A stretch of 64,000 nucleotides of DNA from assembly GCF_017876795.1 (NCBI RefSeq), contig NZ_JAGIOR010000001.1, positions 3,808,501 to 3,872,500 on the forward strand, in the 5' to 3' direction. This document shows, in pieces, positions 19,439-27,989 of this stretch (position 1 is its first letter; each line of letters begins with the position of its first letter). Under the pieces are notes generated by a model. It did not search any database. It saw only the letters and a program-made list of their open reading frames with translations, and was not told the DNA's origin. Origin of the DNA: Rhizobium leguminosarum. GTDB taxonomy: Bacteria; Pseudomonadota; Alphaproteobacteria; Rhizobiales; Rhizobiaceae. The position numbers and the translations under genes were made by a program.

Positions 19439-20062
19439 ATGAACCTTCAGCGGCCCGCATTTGAACAGGTGACGATCGCGCACGGTGGCAACTCCGTGAC
19501 GCTTCGCCCTTCTTTGCGGGCCGCCGCGACTCTTGAGGAACGCCACGGCCTGCCGGCACTGTTCCGCGCCCTGAACGACCTCAACTTGACTATCATTTCC
19601 GACATCATCCTGACCGCGTCCCTTCCTGGTCATGATGCAGCGGCTTTCTTGTCCTCAACCTCGGGAAAGCCGCTCTTCCCTTTCTTCATGGCCGCGCAAA
19701 AGCCGCTCGCCGATCTCGTGTCCATGTTCATGCCCGCGCCCGATCCGAAGGCCCCGCCTTCCACCGGCACCGGCAAGCCTATGCCGTGGTCCGAAGTATT
19801 CGCGACCCTCTTTGACAGCGCGACCGGCTGGCTTGGCTGGACGCCGGACGCTGCTTGGAACGCGACCCCGACCGAAATCACCCGCGCCATGTCCGCGCAC
19901 TTTGACCGGCTCGTCAGGACTGGCGTCCTCGTTCGCGACAAGACGACCGCAAAGGCACCCGACCCTGAGCAGGCCGCGCGGAACATCGCCGAAAACCTGG
20001 ACCCCGAATTTGACCGCGCCGGGCTTCGCGCCCTCAAGGCGAAGATCTCACAAGGAAACTGA
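19439..20062 (+). CDS. Putative phage tail assembly chaperone-like protein
   Basis: 207 residues. An N-terminal beta-rich part (FEQVTIAHGGNSVTLRPSLRAAATLEERHG) resembles tail-tube or chaperone N-termini. The C-terminal half has GWTPDAAWNATPTEITRAMSAH, reminiscent of the TAC_6 chaperone family. It starts 2 bases after the capsid stop. If it is a chaperone, its client tail tube protein is not encoded nearby, which is odd. Confidence 0.5.
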   Translation: MNLQRPAFEQVTIAHGGNSVTLRPSLRAAATLEERHGLPALFRALNDLNLTIISDIILTASLPGHDAAAFLSSTSGKPLFPFFMAAQKPLADLVSMFMPAPDPKAPPSTGTGKPMPWSEVFATLFDSATGWLGWTPDAAWNATPTEITRAMSAHFDRLVRTGVLVRDKTTAKAPDPEQAARNIAENLDPEFDRAGLRALKAKISQGN

Positions 20063-20064
20063 GA

Positions 20065-20328
20065 ATGATCGACCCCTTCGAACAGTATGCCCGTCCGCAC
20101 CCCGGCACCTTCGACCACGCTCTTGCGATCACCCCGGACAATGACAACGATTTGTCGGTTGCTCCTAGCCTCATTTGGCTTGGAACGCCCGGCGACGTGC
20201 GGATTACCGCAATGAACGGCGAGACGGTCACGCTCAAGAATCCGAAGTTGCTGCCCTTCCTCTTTGCGAGGGCGAAACGCATCCACGCGACCGGAACCAC
20301 GGCCAGCGACATCGTTCTGTTGTGGTAA
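20065..20328 (+). CDS. Spike-base-like phage protein (RCAP_rcc01079 type)
   Basis: 87 residues, beta-rich. The patterns APSLIWLGTPGDVRITAMNGETVTLKN and RAKRIHATGTTASDIVLLW match the short proteins annotated as spike base protein of the Rhodobacter GTA. It starts 2 bases after the preceding stop. In GTA-like particles this protein sits near head spikes. The assignment comes from remembered pattern only. Confidence 0.55.
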   Translation: MIDPFEQYARPHPGTFDHALAITPDNDNDLSVAPSLIWLGTPGDVRITAMNGETVTLKNPKLLPFLFARAKRIHATGTTASDIVLLW

Positions 20329-20330
20329 TC

Positions 20331-20729
20331 ATGAGCTTGCCGCCTCGCATCTGCTCTTGTGGAAACGTCGTGCCTCATGGCGAGCTTTGCGCTTGTCAGA
20401 AGAAGGCACGGCAGGAACGTGGTGCGCGTCATGACGCACGGCGTCCTTCAGCTCGTGCGCGCGGCTATAACCATGAGTGGCGCAAGGCCCGCGCCGAATA
20501 CCTCGCCACGCACCCGCATTGCCGGGAATGCAGCAATCACGGCGTCACCCGCCATGCTACCGTCGTGGATCACATCATTCCGCATCGTGGCGACCAGCGC
20601 TTGTTTTGGCACCGCGCCAATTGGCAGCCCCTTTGTGCGCCTTGCCACAACAGCGTGAAGCAGCGGCAGGAACAGAACACCCTTAGTAAAAATCGGAACC
20701 AGAGCTTTGAGGCAGCGGAGTGTCAGTGA
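20331..20729 (+). CDS. HNH endonuclease
   Basis: 132 residues from ATG 20331. A Cys pair near the N-terminus (CSCGN) is followed by the HNH core: CRECSNHG, TVVDHIIPHRGD, NWQPLCAPCHNSVK. HNH nucleases next to packaging genes commonly assist terminase in HK97-type phages. The C-terminal 47 bases overlap the 3' end of the minus-strand gene 20683-21177. Confidence 0.9.
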   Translation: MSLPPRICSCGNVVPHGELCACQKKARQERGARHDARRPSARARGYNHEWRKARAEYLATHPHCRECSNHGVTRHATVVDHIIPHRGDQRLFWHRANWQPLCAPCHNSVKQRQEQNTLSKNRNQSFEAAECQ

Positions 20730-21177
20730 ATTGAAAGACGTGATTGTTATTGGTCTGGCAGCGCCTGTAGTCGCCGTTTCCCTGAAGGAAACTAATCAAG
20801 TGGTCTCGATTCAGGCAAACCGGGCAAATGAAATGCACAGGTTGCCCGTTGGCCATATCCTCCTTGAGTTTGAATACTACGTCGCCTTCCCGAGTTTGAG
20901 TAAGCGCATATCTAGCCTTCTCTCTTTCGAACTCGTCCTGCCGCAGCATTTCCCGGCTCAGTGTCTTCAGGGCTTGGCTCAGTTGAACATTTGTCATGTT
21001 TGCCATGGTCAGTTCAGTGGCCAAGTCGTTCAGGAGCTTGGAGGCTTCGCTATTGTCCGGCGTCTTACCTGCCTCGAAAAGCCCCTTAATGGCCGCGATG
21101 GTGGAAGTCGCTTTTCCGGTAAGACCCACTGCACTGGAAGCGAGGCCAAGCACTTCGTTGATCGGCGTAAGATCCAT
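20683..21177 (-). CDS. Zinc-ribbon protein encoded antisense within the structural operon
   Basis: 164 residues on the strand opposite to all neighbours. The N-terminal third contains a Gly/Ala-rich possible amphipathic helix (VLGLASSAVGLTGKATSTIAAIKGLF). A helical middle follows. The C-terminus holds CPVC and a later Cys/His pair (RRCQTNNNH), a zinc-ribbon-like arrangement. It interrupts the order HNH-connector, has its own upstream region (21178-21347) and overlaps the HNH gene tail-to-tail. It behaves like a moron. Function unknown; defence or superinfection control are guesses. Confidence 0.7.
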   Translation of the reverse strand: MDLTPINEVLGLASSAVGLTGKATSTIAAIKGLFEAGKTPDNSEASKLLNDLATELTMANMTNVQLSQALKTLSREMLRQDEFEREKARYALTQTREGDVVFKLKEDMANGQPVHFICPVCLNRDHLISFLQGNGDYRRCQTNNNHVFQFTDTPLPQSSGSDFY

Positions 21178-21347
21178 TCTGCTGTTCTCCGCGCGGCGCA
21201 GTTGCTGACGGCAGAAGTCTATCTGGCTTCAGTGACATCGCACAAGGATGGCCGGGGGGTAATCCGCAACTTTCCGCGATGCATGGGGACCGGCGGGGGG
21301 AGCACCGCGCAAGAGACCCCGAATATAACTTTTTCAAGGAATGAAGC

Positions 21348-21650
21348 ATGACCGCAGTAGGTCTTGATCTCGCCAAGGCTCATATGAAGGTGGATGGAAC
21401 CGCCGAAGATGAGCTTGTTTCCCTGTATCTTGAGGCCGCAGAGGCGTGGTGCGGGAATTACATCGGCAAGCCGATTGCCGATCTCGCCCCCGTTCCGGCA
21501 GACGTGAAGCTTGCGATTTTAAAGCTCATTTCCTTCTATTACGAGGTGCGCAGCCTCGCGACTTATGGCCTTTCCGTCGATATGGCACCGCAGGGCGTGA
21601 CCTCCATCCTCGATAGCTATCGCGAAAAGTGGTTCACCGATGGCGAGTAA
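21348..21650 (+). CDS. Head-tail connector protein (gp6-like)
   Basis: 100 residues, all-helical. The pattern LDLAKAHMKVDGTAEDELVSLYLEAAEAWCGNYIGKP is the signature of the HK97 gp6 / DNA-packaging connector family, which docks under the portal. It overlaps the start of the next gene by 11 bases. Confidence 0.88.
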   Translation: MTAVGLDLAKAHMKVDGTAEDELVSLYLEAAEAWCGNYIGKPIADLAPVPADVKLAILKLISFYYEVRSLATYGLSVDMAPQGVTSILDSYREKWFTDGE

Positions 21651-22056
21651 CGGCTTGAAAGAGACCCTTGCCGCGATGGAGCGCGTGAAGCTGGCCGCGA
21701 AAGAAGCGGCTATGAAGCAGCTTATCAAGGGCGCGAACGACGTTGCCGACTTGCAGAAGCAGCTTGCGCCGGAGGATAGCGGCGCGCTCGCCGACAGCAT
21801 CGCCGTGACGCTGCCCGGCCACACGACGCCGCCTTATTCGCAGCCGGGCGGTTCCCGCGTGGTCGGTGAAAATCAGGTGGTCGTCACCGCCGGCAATAGT
21901 GACGTTCGCTATGCGCACCTTGTCGAGCATGGAACCTCGCAGGCAGAAGCGCAGCCGTTCTTCTTCCCCGGTTATCGCCTGCTTAGGGACAAGGTGAAGC
22001 GCTCCACCGGTAGCGCCTATGGCCGCGCCGCTCGCAAGGAGTGGAACCGTAAGTGA
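21640..22056 (+). CDS. HK97 gp10-like head-tail protein
   Basis: 138 residues. An N-terminal helix rich in Lys/Ala is followed by YSQPGG, YAHLVEHGTS and FFFPGYRLLRDKV, features of the HK97 gp10 family of tail-completion proteins. It overlaps connector and DUF3168 genes by a few bases on each side. Confidence 0.88.
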   Translation: MASNGLKETLAAMERVKLAAKEAAMKQLIKGANDVADLQKQLAPEDSGALADSIAVTLPGHTTPPYSQPGGSRVVGENQVVVTAGNSDVRYAHLVEHGTSQAEAQPFFFPGYRLLRDKVKRSTGSAYGRAARKEWNRK

Positions 22057-22466
22057 TTGAACCGACCTTGGCCCTTCAGACCGCAATTCGCGGCGCGCTC
22101 GTGGATGCGCCGGGCGTTGTTGCGCTCGTGCCCGCCGATCATATCCGGGCCGGCAGCACTCGGCCCGACAAGACGCCGTGCATCATCATGAGCGACGGCA
22201 ACACCGCTTTGCACGGTCACGACTACACCGCCCAGCGCACGGCATGGGTTTATCTCGACCTTCATATCTGGACGCTGGACGCCGGACAGGACGCAGCAAA
22301 GGAAATCGCGGGTGCTGTCATCGCAGCCCTCGATAAGCCCCTGAATTTTGAGGGGTGCGACTGCGATCATTTCCGCGTCAAGCGCTCGACCTTCCCGCGC
22401 GATCCCGACCCGGCTTATGGGCATGGCGTGCTGTCCGTTGAAGCCTTCATTCGGTGGATCGTCTGA
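22053..22466 (+). CDS. DUF3168 tail terminator-like protein
   Basis: 137 residues beginning at GTG 22053 (overlapping the preceding stop). The pattern LALQTAIRGALVDAPGVVALV, DHIRAGS, then LDLHIWTLDAGQDAAKEIAGAV is typical of DUF3168, a tail-terminator-like family. Its usual neighbour, the major tail protein, is absent downstream. Confidence 0.85.
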   Translation: MIEPTLALQTAIRGALVDAPGVVALVPADHIRAGSTRPDKTPCIIMSDGNTALHGHDYTAQRTAWVYLDLHIWTLDAGQDAAKEIAGAVIAALDKPLNFEGCDCDHFRVKRSTFPRDPDPAYGHGVLSVEAFIRWIV

Positions 22467-22783
22467 TGCTGAATATTGGCAACATGGATCGCCGCATCAC
22501 GATTGAGGGCGAAACGGAAACGGTAAAGCCGTCCGGCAGCGTCGTGAAGACGTGGGCGCCGCTCGCAACCGTATGGGCCGAAGTCCTTCAACAGACGGCG
22601 AGCGAATTCTTCACCGGCTACGGCGATGCCGAAACCGGCACCGTGATTTTCCGTATTCGTTATCGCCCTGGCATCACGACCGCCGAACGCGTGACCTATG
22701 ACGGCACAGCCTACGGCATCGAGGAAATCAAGGAACTCGGCAGGCGTGATGCGCTGGAACTTCGCGGCGAGGCCCTGAAGTGA
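22466..22783 (+). CDS. Head-tail adaptor (head closure) protein
   Basis: 105 residues. NIGNMDRRITIEGETE at the N-terminus, WAEVLQQTASEFF, and FRIRYRPGITTAERVTYDG are characteristic of the phage head-tail adaptor (gp16/SPP1-type) family. The start ATG at 22466 shares its A with the DUF3168 stop (TGATG). A GTG at 22454 is an alternative. Confidence 0.88.
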   Translation: MLNIGNMDRRITIEGETETVKPSGSVVKTWAPLATVWAEVLQQTASEFFTGYGDAETGTVIFRIRYRPGITTAERVTYDGTAYGIEEIKELGRRDALELRGEALK

Positions 22784-23166
22784 CGCACCTTCGCGGCATC
22801 AAGCCGCCGATTCCGACCGATAGCAATGCACTGACGAAGGCACCGGCAGCGCCGAAGCACCTTTCACCGTATGCGCGCGCGGAATGGAAGCGGATCATGC
22901 CCGGCCTCATTGAACGCGGCATCATCACGCGCGGCGATCTCGGCGGCATCGAGGATTTGTGTATGGCGCGCGGCTTCGCCCGTGAAGTCGAAGACGCCCG
23001 CCGCGCCGCACCGATGGATAAGGTTCTGTTCGGGATGCAGAACCGCGCCTTGCAGACGGCCCGGCAGCTTGCCGCCGAATATGGCCTCTCGCCCACGTCG
23101 CGCGCCCGCGTCGGCAGTGCCGCGAGGGAAGATGATGATAGCGACAACCCGCTTATGGTGCGCTGA
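22780..23166 (+). CDS. Terminase small subunit (P27 family)
   Basis: 128 residues from a GTG that overlaps the adaptor stop. LSPYARAEWKRIMPGLIERGIITRGDLGGIEDLC and the C-terminal LAAEYGLSPTSRARV are hallmarks of the P27-type small terminase, which recognises phage DNA for packaging. Its ATGA overlap with the large subunit shows coupling. Placement after the connectors, not before the portal, is a rearranged order. Confidence 0.92.
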   Translation: MTHLRGIKPPIPTDSNALTKAPAAPKHLSPYARAEWKRIMPGLIERGIITRGDLGGIEDLCMARGFAREVEDARRAAPMDKVLFGMQNRALQTARQLAAEYGLSPTSRARVGSAAREDDDSDNPLMVR

Positions 23167-24806
23167 TGAGCATGAGCGCCTTTCCGGCATGGGTTTTCGA
23201 CAACAGCCCGATTGACGACCCGCTAGGCTACGGCGACCGCGCGGTGCGCTTCCTTCGCGCTTTACGTCACCCGGCCAGCACCGCACCGAAGCACGCTTTC
23301 CAGCTTTACACGCCGTTCGAACGGATCACGAAGGGCATCTATGGCCCGCGCAACCCTGATGGCACCCGCGTCGTGAAGAAGGCATTCCTGATGCTTGGCC
23401 GTGGCAACCGGAAGACCAGTCATGCCGCCGCGTGGTCGCTTTTGCACCTGCTTGGCCCTGAAGCAGTCCCGGCCGGACAGGTGATCTTTGCGGCTTGCGA
23501 CCGCGAACAGGCCGGCATCGGCTTCCGCGAAGCCGCAAATATCGTCCGCATGGATCGCCGCCTTGTGGCTGCGACCAAGATCAATGACGCCTTTAATTCC
23601 GCCAAGCAGATTTTGAACCGCCAGACCGGCGCGACTCTGAAGGCAATTTCCAGTGATGGAAGGGCGCAACATGGCACTACGCCGAACTTCATCCTTATGG
23701 ACGAAATTCACCAGTGGCCGAACCGCGACCTGTTCGAAGCATTGGATTCCGGCACTACGAAGGTCGCGGACCCTCTTACAATAATCTGCACCACGGCAGG
23801 CCGTGGACAGGATAATCTTGGCTTTGAACAGTATGACTATGCCTACAAGGTCGCGACCGGAGAGATTGACGACCCGACGGTGTTGCCGATCTTGTTTCAG
23901 CTTGAACCCGGTGACGACTGGCGCGACGAAGGCACTTGGCTCAAGGCAAACCCCGGCTTGCCCTATGGCTTCCCGAACATCGTCGGTTTACGGAACAAGG
24001 CGAAGGAAGCAGCGAACAGCCCGCCCGCCCGCTACCAGTTCCAGCAGTTGAATCTGAATATGTGGCAGGCCGCTTCCCGCGATCCGCTGTTTGATATGGC
24101 CGTCTATGACGCCGGACACGATAAGGGTTTCGACCCCGCCGACCTTGAAAGCTTGCCGTGCTGGCTTGGCGTGGACTTGTCACGCTCCGGTGACTTGACC
24201 GCGCTTGTGGCCGCGTTCCGTCATGAGGATGGCCGGATCTCGCTTCACCCGTGGTTTTATCTGCCGTCCGAAGGGTTGGACGACAAGGCCAAGGTTGAAC
24301 AGGTTCCCTATCCCCGCTGGCGCGACGACAAGCTGTTGAACGTCATTGACGGCCCGGTGATCGAACCCGACGTGATCGCCGACCAGATTATCAACATTTG
24401 CGGCACCTACGACGTTCGCGAAGTCATCTTCGACCCGTCGCTAGCCGGGCCGCTCATGGCTAAGCTCATCGATCACGGCATCAACGTGCTTCAGCTTCCG
24501 CAGACGGCCAAGCACATGCATGGCCCGATTTGCGACCTCGAGCGCGTTGTGAATGGCCGGCGCATCCGGCACGGCGCGCACCCGATCCTTCGCAACCACT
24601 TCGAAAGCGTCGTGGTGAAGCGGGCGACCAGCGCAAGCGAATTGACCACGATGCACAAGGGCACCCGCCACAGCAACCATATCGACGGCGCTGTCGCGTC
24701 CGCGCTGGCCGTCTTCAGGGCCGCTGCGAACGATAACCAGCGCTCAATTCATGACCTCCCTCCCGAAGAATACGACCGGCTTTTTGATGAAGCCGAAGCA
24801 GCATAA
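23166..24806 (+). CDS. Terminase large subunit (packaging ATPase/nuclease)
   Basis: 546 residues. It drives DNA into the prohead and cuts concatemers. Walker A is LGRGNRKT at about 78-84, Walker B ILMDE with Asp179-Glu180, the coupling motif is CTTAGRG, and the RNase-H-like nuclease domain opens with WLGVDLSRSGDLTAL (Asp337). Length and motifs fit the Terminase_1 (HK97-like) family. Apparently intact. Confidence 0.96.
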   Translation: MSMSAFPAWVFDNSPIDDPLGYGDRAVRFLRALRHPASTAPKHAFQLYTPFERITKGIYGPRNPDGTRVVKKAFLMLGRGNRKTSHAAAWSLLHLLGPEAVPAGQVIFAACDREQAGIGFREAANIVRMDRRLVAATKINDAFNSAKQILNRQTGATLKAISSDGRAQHGTTPNFILMDEIHQWPNRDLFEALDSGTTKVADPLTIICTTAGRGQDNLGFEQYDYAYKVATGEIDDPTVLPILFQLEPGDDWRDEGTWLKANPGLPYGFPNIVGLRNKAKEAANSPPARYQFQQLNLNMWQAASRDPLFDMAVYDAGHDKGFDPADLESLPCWLGVDLSRSGDLTALVAAFRHEDGRISLHPWFYLPSEGLDDKAKVEQVPYPRWRDDKLLNVIDGPVIEPDVIADQIINICGTYDVREVIFDPSLAGPLMAKLIDHGINVLQLPQTAKHMHGPICDLERVVNGRRIRHGAHPILRNHFESVVVKRATSASELTTMHKGTRHSNHIDGAVASALAVFRAAANDNQRSIHDLPPEEYDRLFDEAEAA

Positions 24807-24817
24807 GGACTTTTCGC

Positions 24818-27064
24818 ATGGCAGATGATGGCCAGCAGCTTCTTCTTACTTTCGACGCCAAGTTTGAAAGGTATCTTCGCAACTTCGAACGGGCGCAACA
24901 GCAGACCGACCGGCGCTTCCGGGCAATGGAACAGCGTTCCAAACAGGCAAGCGACCGCATGGAAAGCGCCTTCGCGAAGGCCGGCAGCGGTATTCGCAAC
25001 ACCTTCAGTTCGATCGGCAACGTCTTCGCTGGTATCGTGTCGGCGAAGGCCACGAAGGATCTCATTGATAGCTCGATCAAGATCCAGAACCAGCTCAAGA
25101 CGACCGGCCTTGCTGGCAAGGAATTGAAGGGCGTCTACGACGAGCTTTTCGCATCCGCGTGGAAGAACGCCACGCCGCTTGAAGCCCTCGTGACGCTCTA
25201 TAGCCGCACCTCCGGCGCAGCTAAGGATTTGGGCGCAAGTCAGCAGGATTTGCTTAGGTTCACGGATGGCGTGTCGCTCGCAATGCGCGTTTCCGGCCAG
25301 TCGGCAAGCGAAAGCGCGGGCGCACTGCTTCAGCTTTCCCAGGCGCTCGGCGGCGGGAAGATTCAGGCCGAAGAATATAATAGCCTTCTGGATGCCGGCC
25401 GCCCGATCCTTCAGGCCGTTGCAGCGGGATTGTCCGACGCGGGCGGCTCGGTTTCGAACCTCACGAAGCTCGTGAAGGATGGCAAGGTTTCGTCGGAAGC
25501 CTTCTTCCGCGCATTCCTTGCCGGTCTTCCGACCCTTCAGCAGCAGGTGGCCGGATCGGAAGCGACCATTTCCAGCAGCTTTGTGCGCCTTCAGAACGTG
25601 CTTATCGACGCCGCAGGGCGCTTCGATCACTCCGCGAAGGCGTCGAAGGCATTTGGCTCTGTCATTGATGGAGTTGCGGCCTCTATCAGCGCCGTGAACT
25701 TCGATAACTTGATAACCCAGATCGAAGCAGTCACGACCGCCGTTCAGAATAGCATTGCGACCCTGAACAGTTGGGCGGACACGCTCGGCACGATCTCCGG
25801 CGCGGGTAATCTCGGCGACTTGATTGTTTCGTCACTGCCCGGCGACACGACGGTTAAGAATGTCCTCGGCATGAAGGTTGTTCAAACCGATCAGGTGCAG
25901 CGCCGCATCACTGACGCATTTGACGCACCGGCCACGAATTCCGGCGGACTCACGCCCGAACAGATCAAGGCGTTCGCCAGCAATTCCGGCGCGATAGCAG
26001 GCGCAGAAGCGGCAGCGAAGGTTTCCCGCCTTCCGGCTGCACCGAATGCGCCGGCAGCGGTCAAGCCCGTATCGCTCGCCGATTATCCGATTGCGCCCAC
26101 GAGTGCCGCGCCCAGCAGTGCGGGCCGTGGGGGAAGTGGTGGCAGGAGCGGCCGCGACAGCTTCGCCAGCGACCTTCAGGAACTTCAGTCACGCACCCAG
26201 GCGCTTCAGTCGGCGACGGCAGCGCAGGCCGCGTTGAACCCGTTGATTGACGACTACGGCGCAGCACTGGCGACGGCGCAGGCGAAGCAGCAGCTTATGA
26301 ACGCTGCCCAGCAGCAGAATAAGACCGTGACGCCGGAGATGGCCGCCCAGATCGATGTGGCAGCGCAGGCATATGGGCGGGCGACCGCAGCAGCCGAACA
26401 GCTTCAGGAGCAGCAGGACGCCGTAAGGCGCTCGGCAGAAGAAGCCCTTGGCACCGCCCGCGACGTGACGCAGGGGCTTATCACCGACCTTGCCAGCGGC
26501 AAGAGCGGCGCGGAAGCCCTGTCTAATGCGCTTGCCAAGATCGGCGATGCGATCTTGAACAACCTCTTGGATAAGGTATTCGACCTGAAGAACTTCACCG
26601 GCACCGGGAGCGCCGGGGGCGGTTTCCTCGGCGTCATTGGTTCCTTGCTCGGCTTCTCGGACGGTGGCTATACCGGCGACGGCGGGAAGCACGAGCCGAA
26701 GGGCGTTGTCCACGGTGGCGAATTCGTCGTGACGAAGGAGGCAACGCGCCGCATCGGCGTCCAGGCGCTGAATGCAATGAACTATGGTCGGGTGCCCGGT
26801 TATGCCGAAGGGGGCTATGTCGGCAGCGCCCCGGCGCTTCGCAAGCCCGATCTCGTCGTCGCGAACGGCAACGCCGCGCCGGTCCAGCAGATCAATATTT
26901 CTTCTGCGATCACCGTCAACGGTAGCGCCGGAACGCCCGAACAGAACACCGACCTCGCCCGCAAGATGGCCCGCGAATACGAACAGTCCATGCGTGGCGT
27001 TGTTGCCGACGAAATCCGCAAGCAGACGCGGCCCGGCGCGTTCATGAACCAGAGGGCGCGCTAA
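24818..27064 (+). CDS. Tail tape-measure protein
   Basis: 748 residues. An N-terminal coiled-coil region (ERAQQQTDRRFRAMEQRSKQASDRME) precedes the tape-measure domain (TTGLAGKELKGVYDELFASAWK, LYSRTSGAAKDLGASQQDLLRF, SQALGGGKIQAEEYNSLLDAG). The Gln/Ala-rich helical middle contains a Gly/Ser linker near 425-445. The C-terminus has the usual GGYTGDGGKHEPKGVVHGGEFV motif. The protein would set tail length. Its presence without any tail tube gene is the main oddity of this element. It starts 11 bases after the terminase. Confidence 0.92.
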   Translation: MADDGQQLLLTFDAKFERYLRNFERAQQQTDRRFRAMEQRSKQASDRMESAFAKAGSGIRNTFSSIGNVFAGIVSAKATKDLIDSSIKIQNQLKTTGLAGKELKGVYDELFASAWKNATPLEALVTLYSRTSGAAKDLGASQQDLLRFTDGVSLAMRVSGQSASESAGALLQLSQALGGGKIQAEEYNSLLDAGRPILQAVAAGLSDAGGSVSNLTKLVKDGKVSSEAFFRAFLAGLPTLQQQVAGSEATISSSFVRLQNVLIDAAGRFDHSAKASKAFGSVIDGVAASISAVNFDNLITQIEAVTTAVQNSIATLNSWADTLGTISGAGNLGDLIVSSLPGDTTVKNVLGMKVVQTDQVQRRITDAFDAPATNSGGLTPEQIKAFASNSGAIAGAEAAAKVSRLPAAPNAPAAVKPVSLADYPIAPTSAAPSSAGRGGSGGRSGRDSFASDLQELQSRTQALQSATAAQAALNPLIDDYGAALATAQAKQQLMNAAQQQNKTVTPEMAAQIDVAAQAYGRATAAAEQLQEQQDAVRRSAEEALGTARDVTQGLITDLASGKSGAEALSNALAKIGDAILNNLLDKVFDLKNFTGTGSAGGGFLGVIGSLLGFSDGGYTGDGGKHEPKGVVHGGEFVVTKEATRRIGVQALNAMNYGRVPGYAEGGYVGSAPALRKPDLVVANGNAAPVQQINISSAITVNGSAGTPEQNTDLARKMAREYEQSMRGVVADEIRKQTRPGAFMNQRAR

Positions 27065-27423
27065 TGGCAGGTTCATTTGCAAACGGTCTGAGTTATGCAA
27101 CTCTAGGAAACGACACTCAAAACAATATGGAGTCAGACGCCATGTGGTTGACTTACCCCTTCAAGGTGAACGCAGCGCTTGCGGCCATGGCTATTCCCCC
27201 TCAGACCTTCACATCTGAATGGCGTTCTGAACTTCAGCGGCTTGGATATTCCTCCAAGCTGACGCCGCAAGAAACAGCTCTCCTGATGGTCGCTCACGGG
27301 CTTGGCATCCACTACCCGCTCGATGTGGAACGAGCCATTGGCGTCTGGCGCCATGAACGAATGATTGACATTTCGAAGCCGAGTGTCGCCGAAGCGCTTA
27401 GCAAGATGGGTTTCAGTATTTAG
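27064..27423 (+). CDS. Hypothetical protein, last gene of the structural operon
   Basis: 119 residues, start ATG overlapping the tape-measure stop (TAATG). Family not recognised. The C-terminal half is helical with HGLGIHYPLDVERAIGVWRHERMID. In a complete siphophage this place would hold distal tail genes, so it may be a replacement. Function unknown. Confidence 0.65.
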   Translation: MAGSFANGLSYATLGNDTQNNMESDAMWLTYPFKVNAALAAMAIPPQTFTSEWRSELQRLGYSSKLTPQETALLMVAHGLGIHYPLDVERAIGVWRHERMIDISKPSVAEALSKMGFSI

Positions 27424-27602
27424 CTCACCGAACCGGCGAGGACAGCAAGAGAGACAATCCAGACTGAAGGGAAGATCTGCTACAGCGAGTCACTGGCACG
27501 TTTCGTGCGCCCGGACGTGTTGTTTCTCATCCGACGCCCGGAACGCCTCTCAGGGACTCGCTACAGCGGAAACGCGGAACGACCCGCGCCCCGCTAGAGA
27601 TA

Positions 27603-27640
27603 GGTTCCGCGATCGGGAGCGCAGCGACCGAGCCGGAACC
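27603..27640. other. Two-tier stem-loop in the non-coding region
   Basis: The outer stem GGTTCCG (27603-27609) pairs with CGGAACC (27634-27640). An inner TCGG/CCGA stem encloses a GAGCGCAGCGA loop. No T-run follows, so it is not a simple terminator. Confidence 0.55.
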
Positions 27641-27682
27641 CTCTCACATCGACATGGGATAGTTCCCGACCGAAAGCTCTCT

Positions 27683-27722
27683 ACCCGCCCGCAGGATTTA
27701 GAGAACCTTCCGGGCGGGCGTT
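27683..27722 (+). terminator. Probable terminator of the structural operon
   Basis: CCCGCCCG pairs with CGGGCGGG across an interrupted loop (GCAGGATTTAGAGAACCTTC), followed by CGTTTC. The T-run is weak, so this is a tentative call. Confidence 0.45.
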
Positions 27723-27791
27723 TCACTCGACAGCGCCGCTAGGCGCTGGCAAGGCCGAAGGCCGCGCAGGGAGCCGCCTGCGGCGGCGAGT

Positions 27792-27814
27792 GTCCGGCGA
27801 CGTTATGGCGAATT
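27792..27814 (+). repeat. 23-bp motif, copy 1
   Basis: GTCCGGCGACGTTATGGCGA plus ATT. Identical to 28544-28566 and inverted at 27900-27922. It flanks an AT-rich segment (27815-27870). Confidence 0.85.
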
Positions 27815-27870
27815 CTTCGTCTTTTATATGTATCTTATTATCTAGTATCTACGTCCGTAATATACGTGCA

Positions 27871-27885
27871 ATAACGTCGCCGGAC
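27871..27885 (-). repeat. 23-bp motif, partial inverted copy
   Basis: 15-bp match (ATAACGTCGCCGGAC on the plus strand) to the inverted motif. It lies 14 bases before the complete inverted copy. Confidence 0.75.
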
Positions 27886-27899
27886 ATTTAGCCATTCCT

Positions 27900-27922
27900 A
27901 ATTCGCCATAACGTCGCCGGAC
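27900..27922 (-). repeat. 23-bp motif, complete inverted copy
   Basis: Exact reverse complement of copy 1, about 68 bases upstream of the ribbon-helix-helix gene. With copy 1 it brackets an AT-rich stretch that looks like a promoter or melting region. Confidence 0.85.
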
Positions 27923-27989
27923 TTTCCGCCCCATTTCTGCCATCATATTACTCCAATATTGGATTATTATTTGATCCCCGGAGCATCCC

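Larger units (their letters stand above)
27424..27780. other. Structured non-coding region after the structural operon
   Basis: About 360 bases without a convincing ORF but rich in strong hairpins. These are GGTTCCG/CGGAACC with an inner stem at 27603-27640, a GC-rich stem at 27683-27722, and further GCGCC/GGCGC and GCCGCC/GGCGGC stems at 27730-27788. It may be a terminator cluster, a small RNA or a packaging/origin site; I cannot distinguish these by eye. Confidence 0.5.

Noticed and set aside
27803..27887. Mini-ORF starting at the ATG in copy 1 of the 23-bp motif
   Set aside because: About 27 codons, no ribosome site, and it reads through the AT-rich control region; more likely regulatory sequence.
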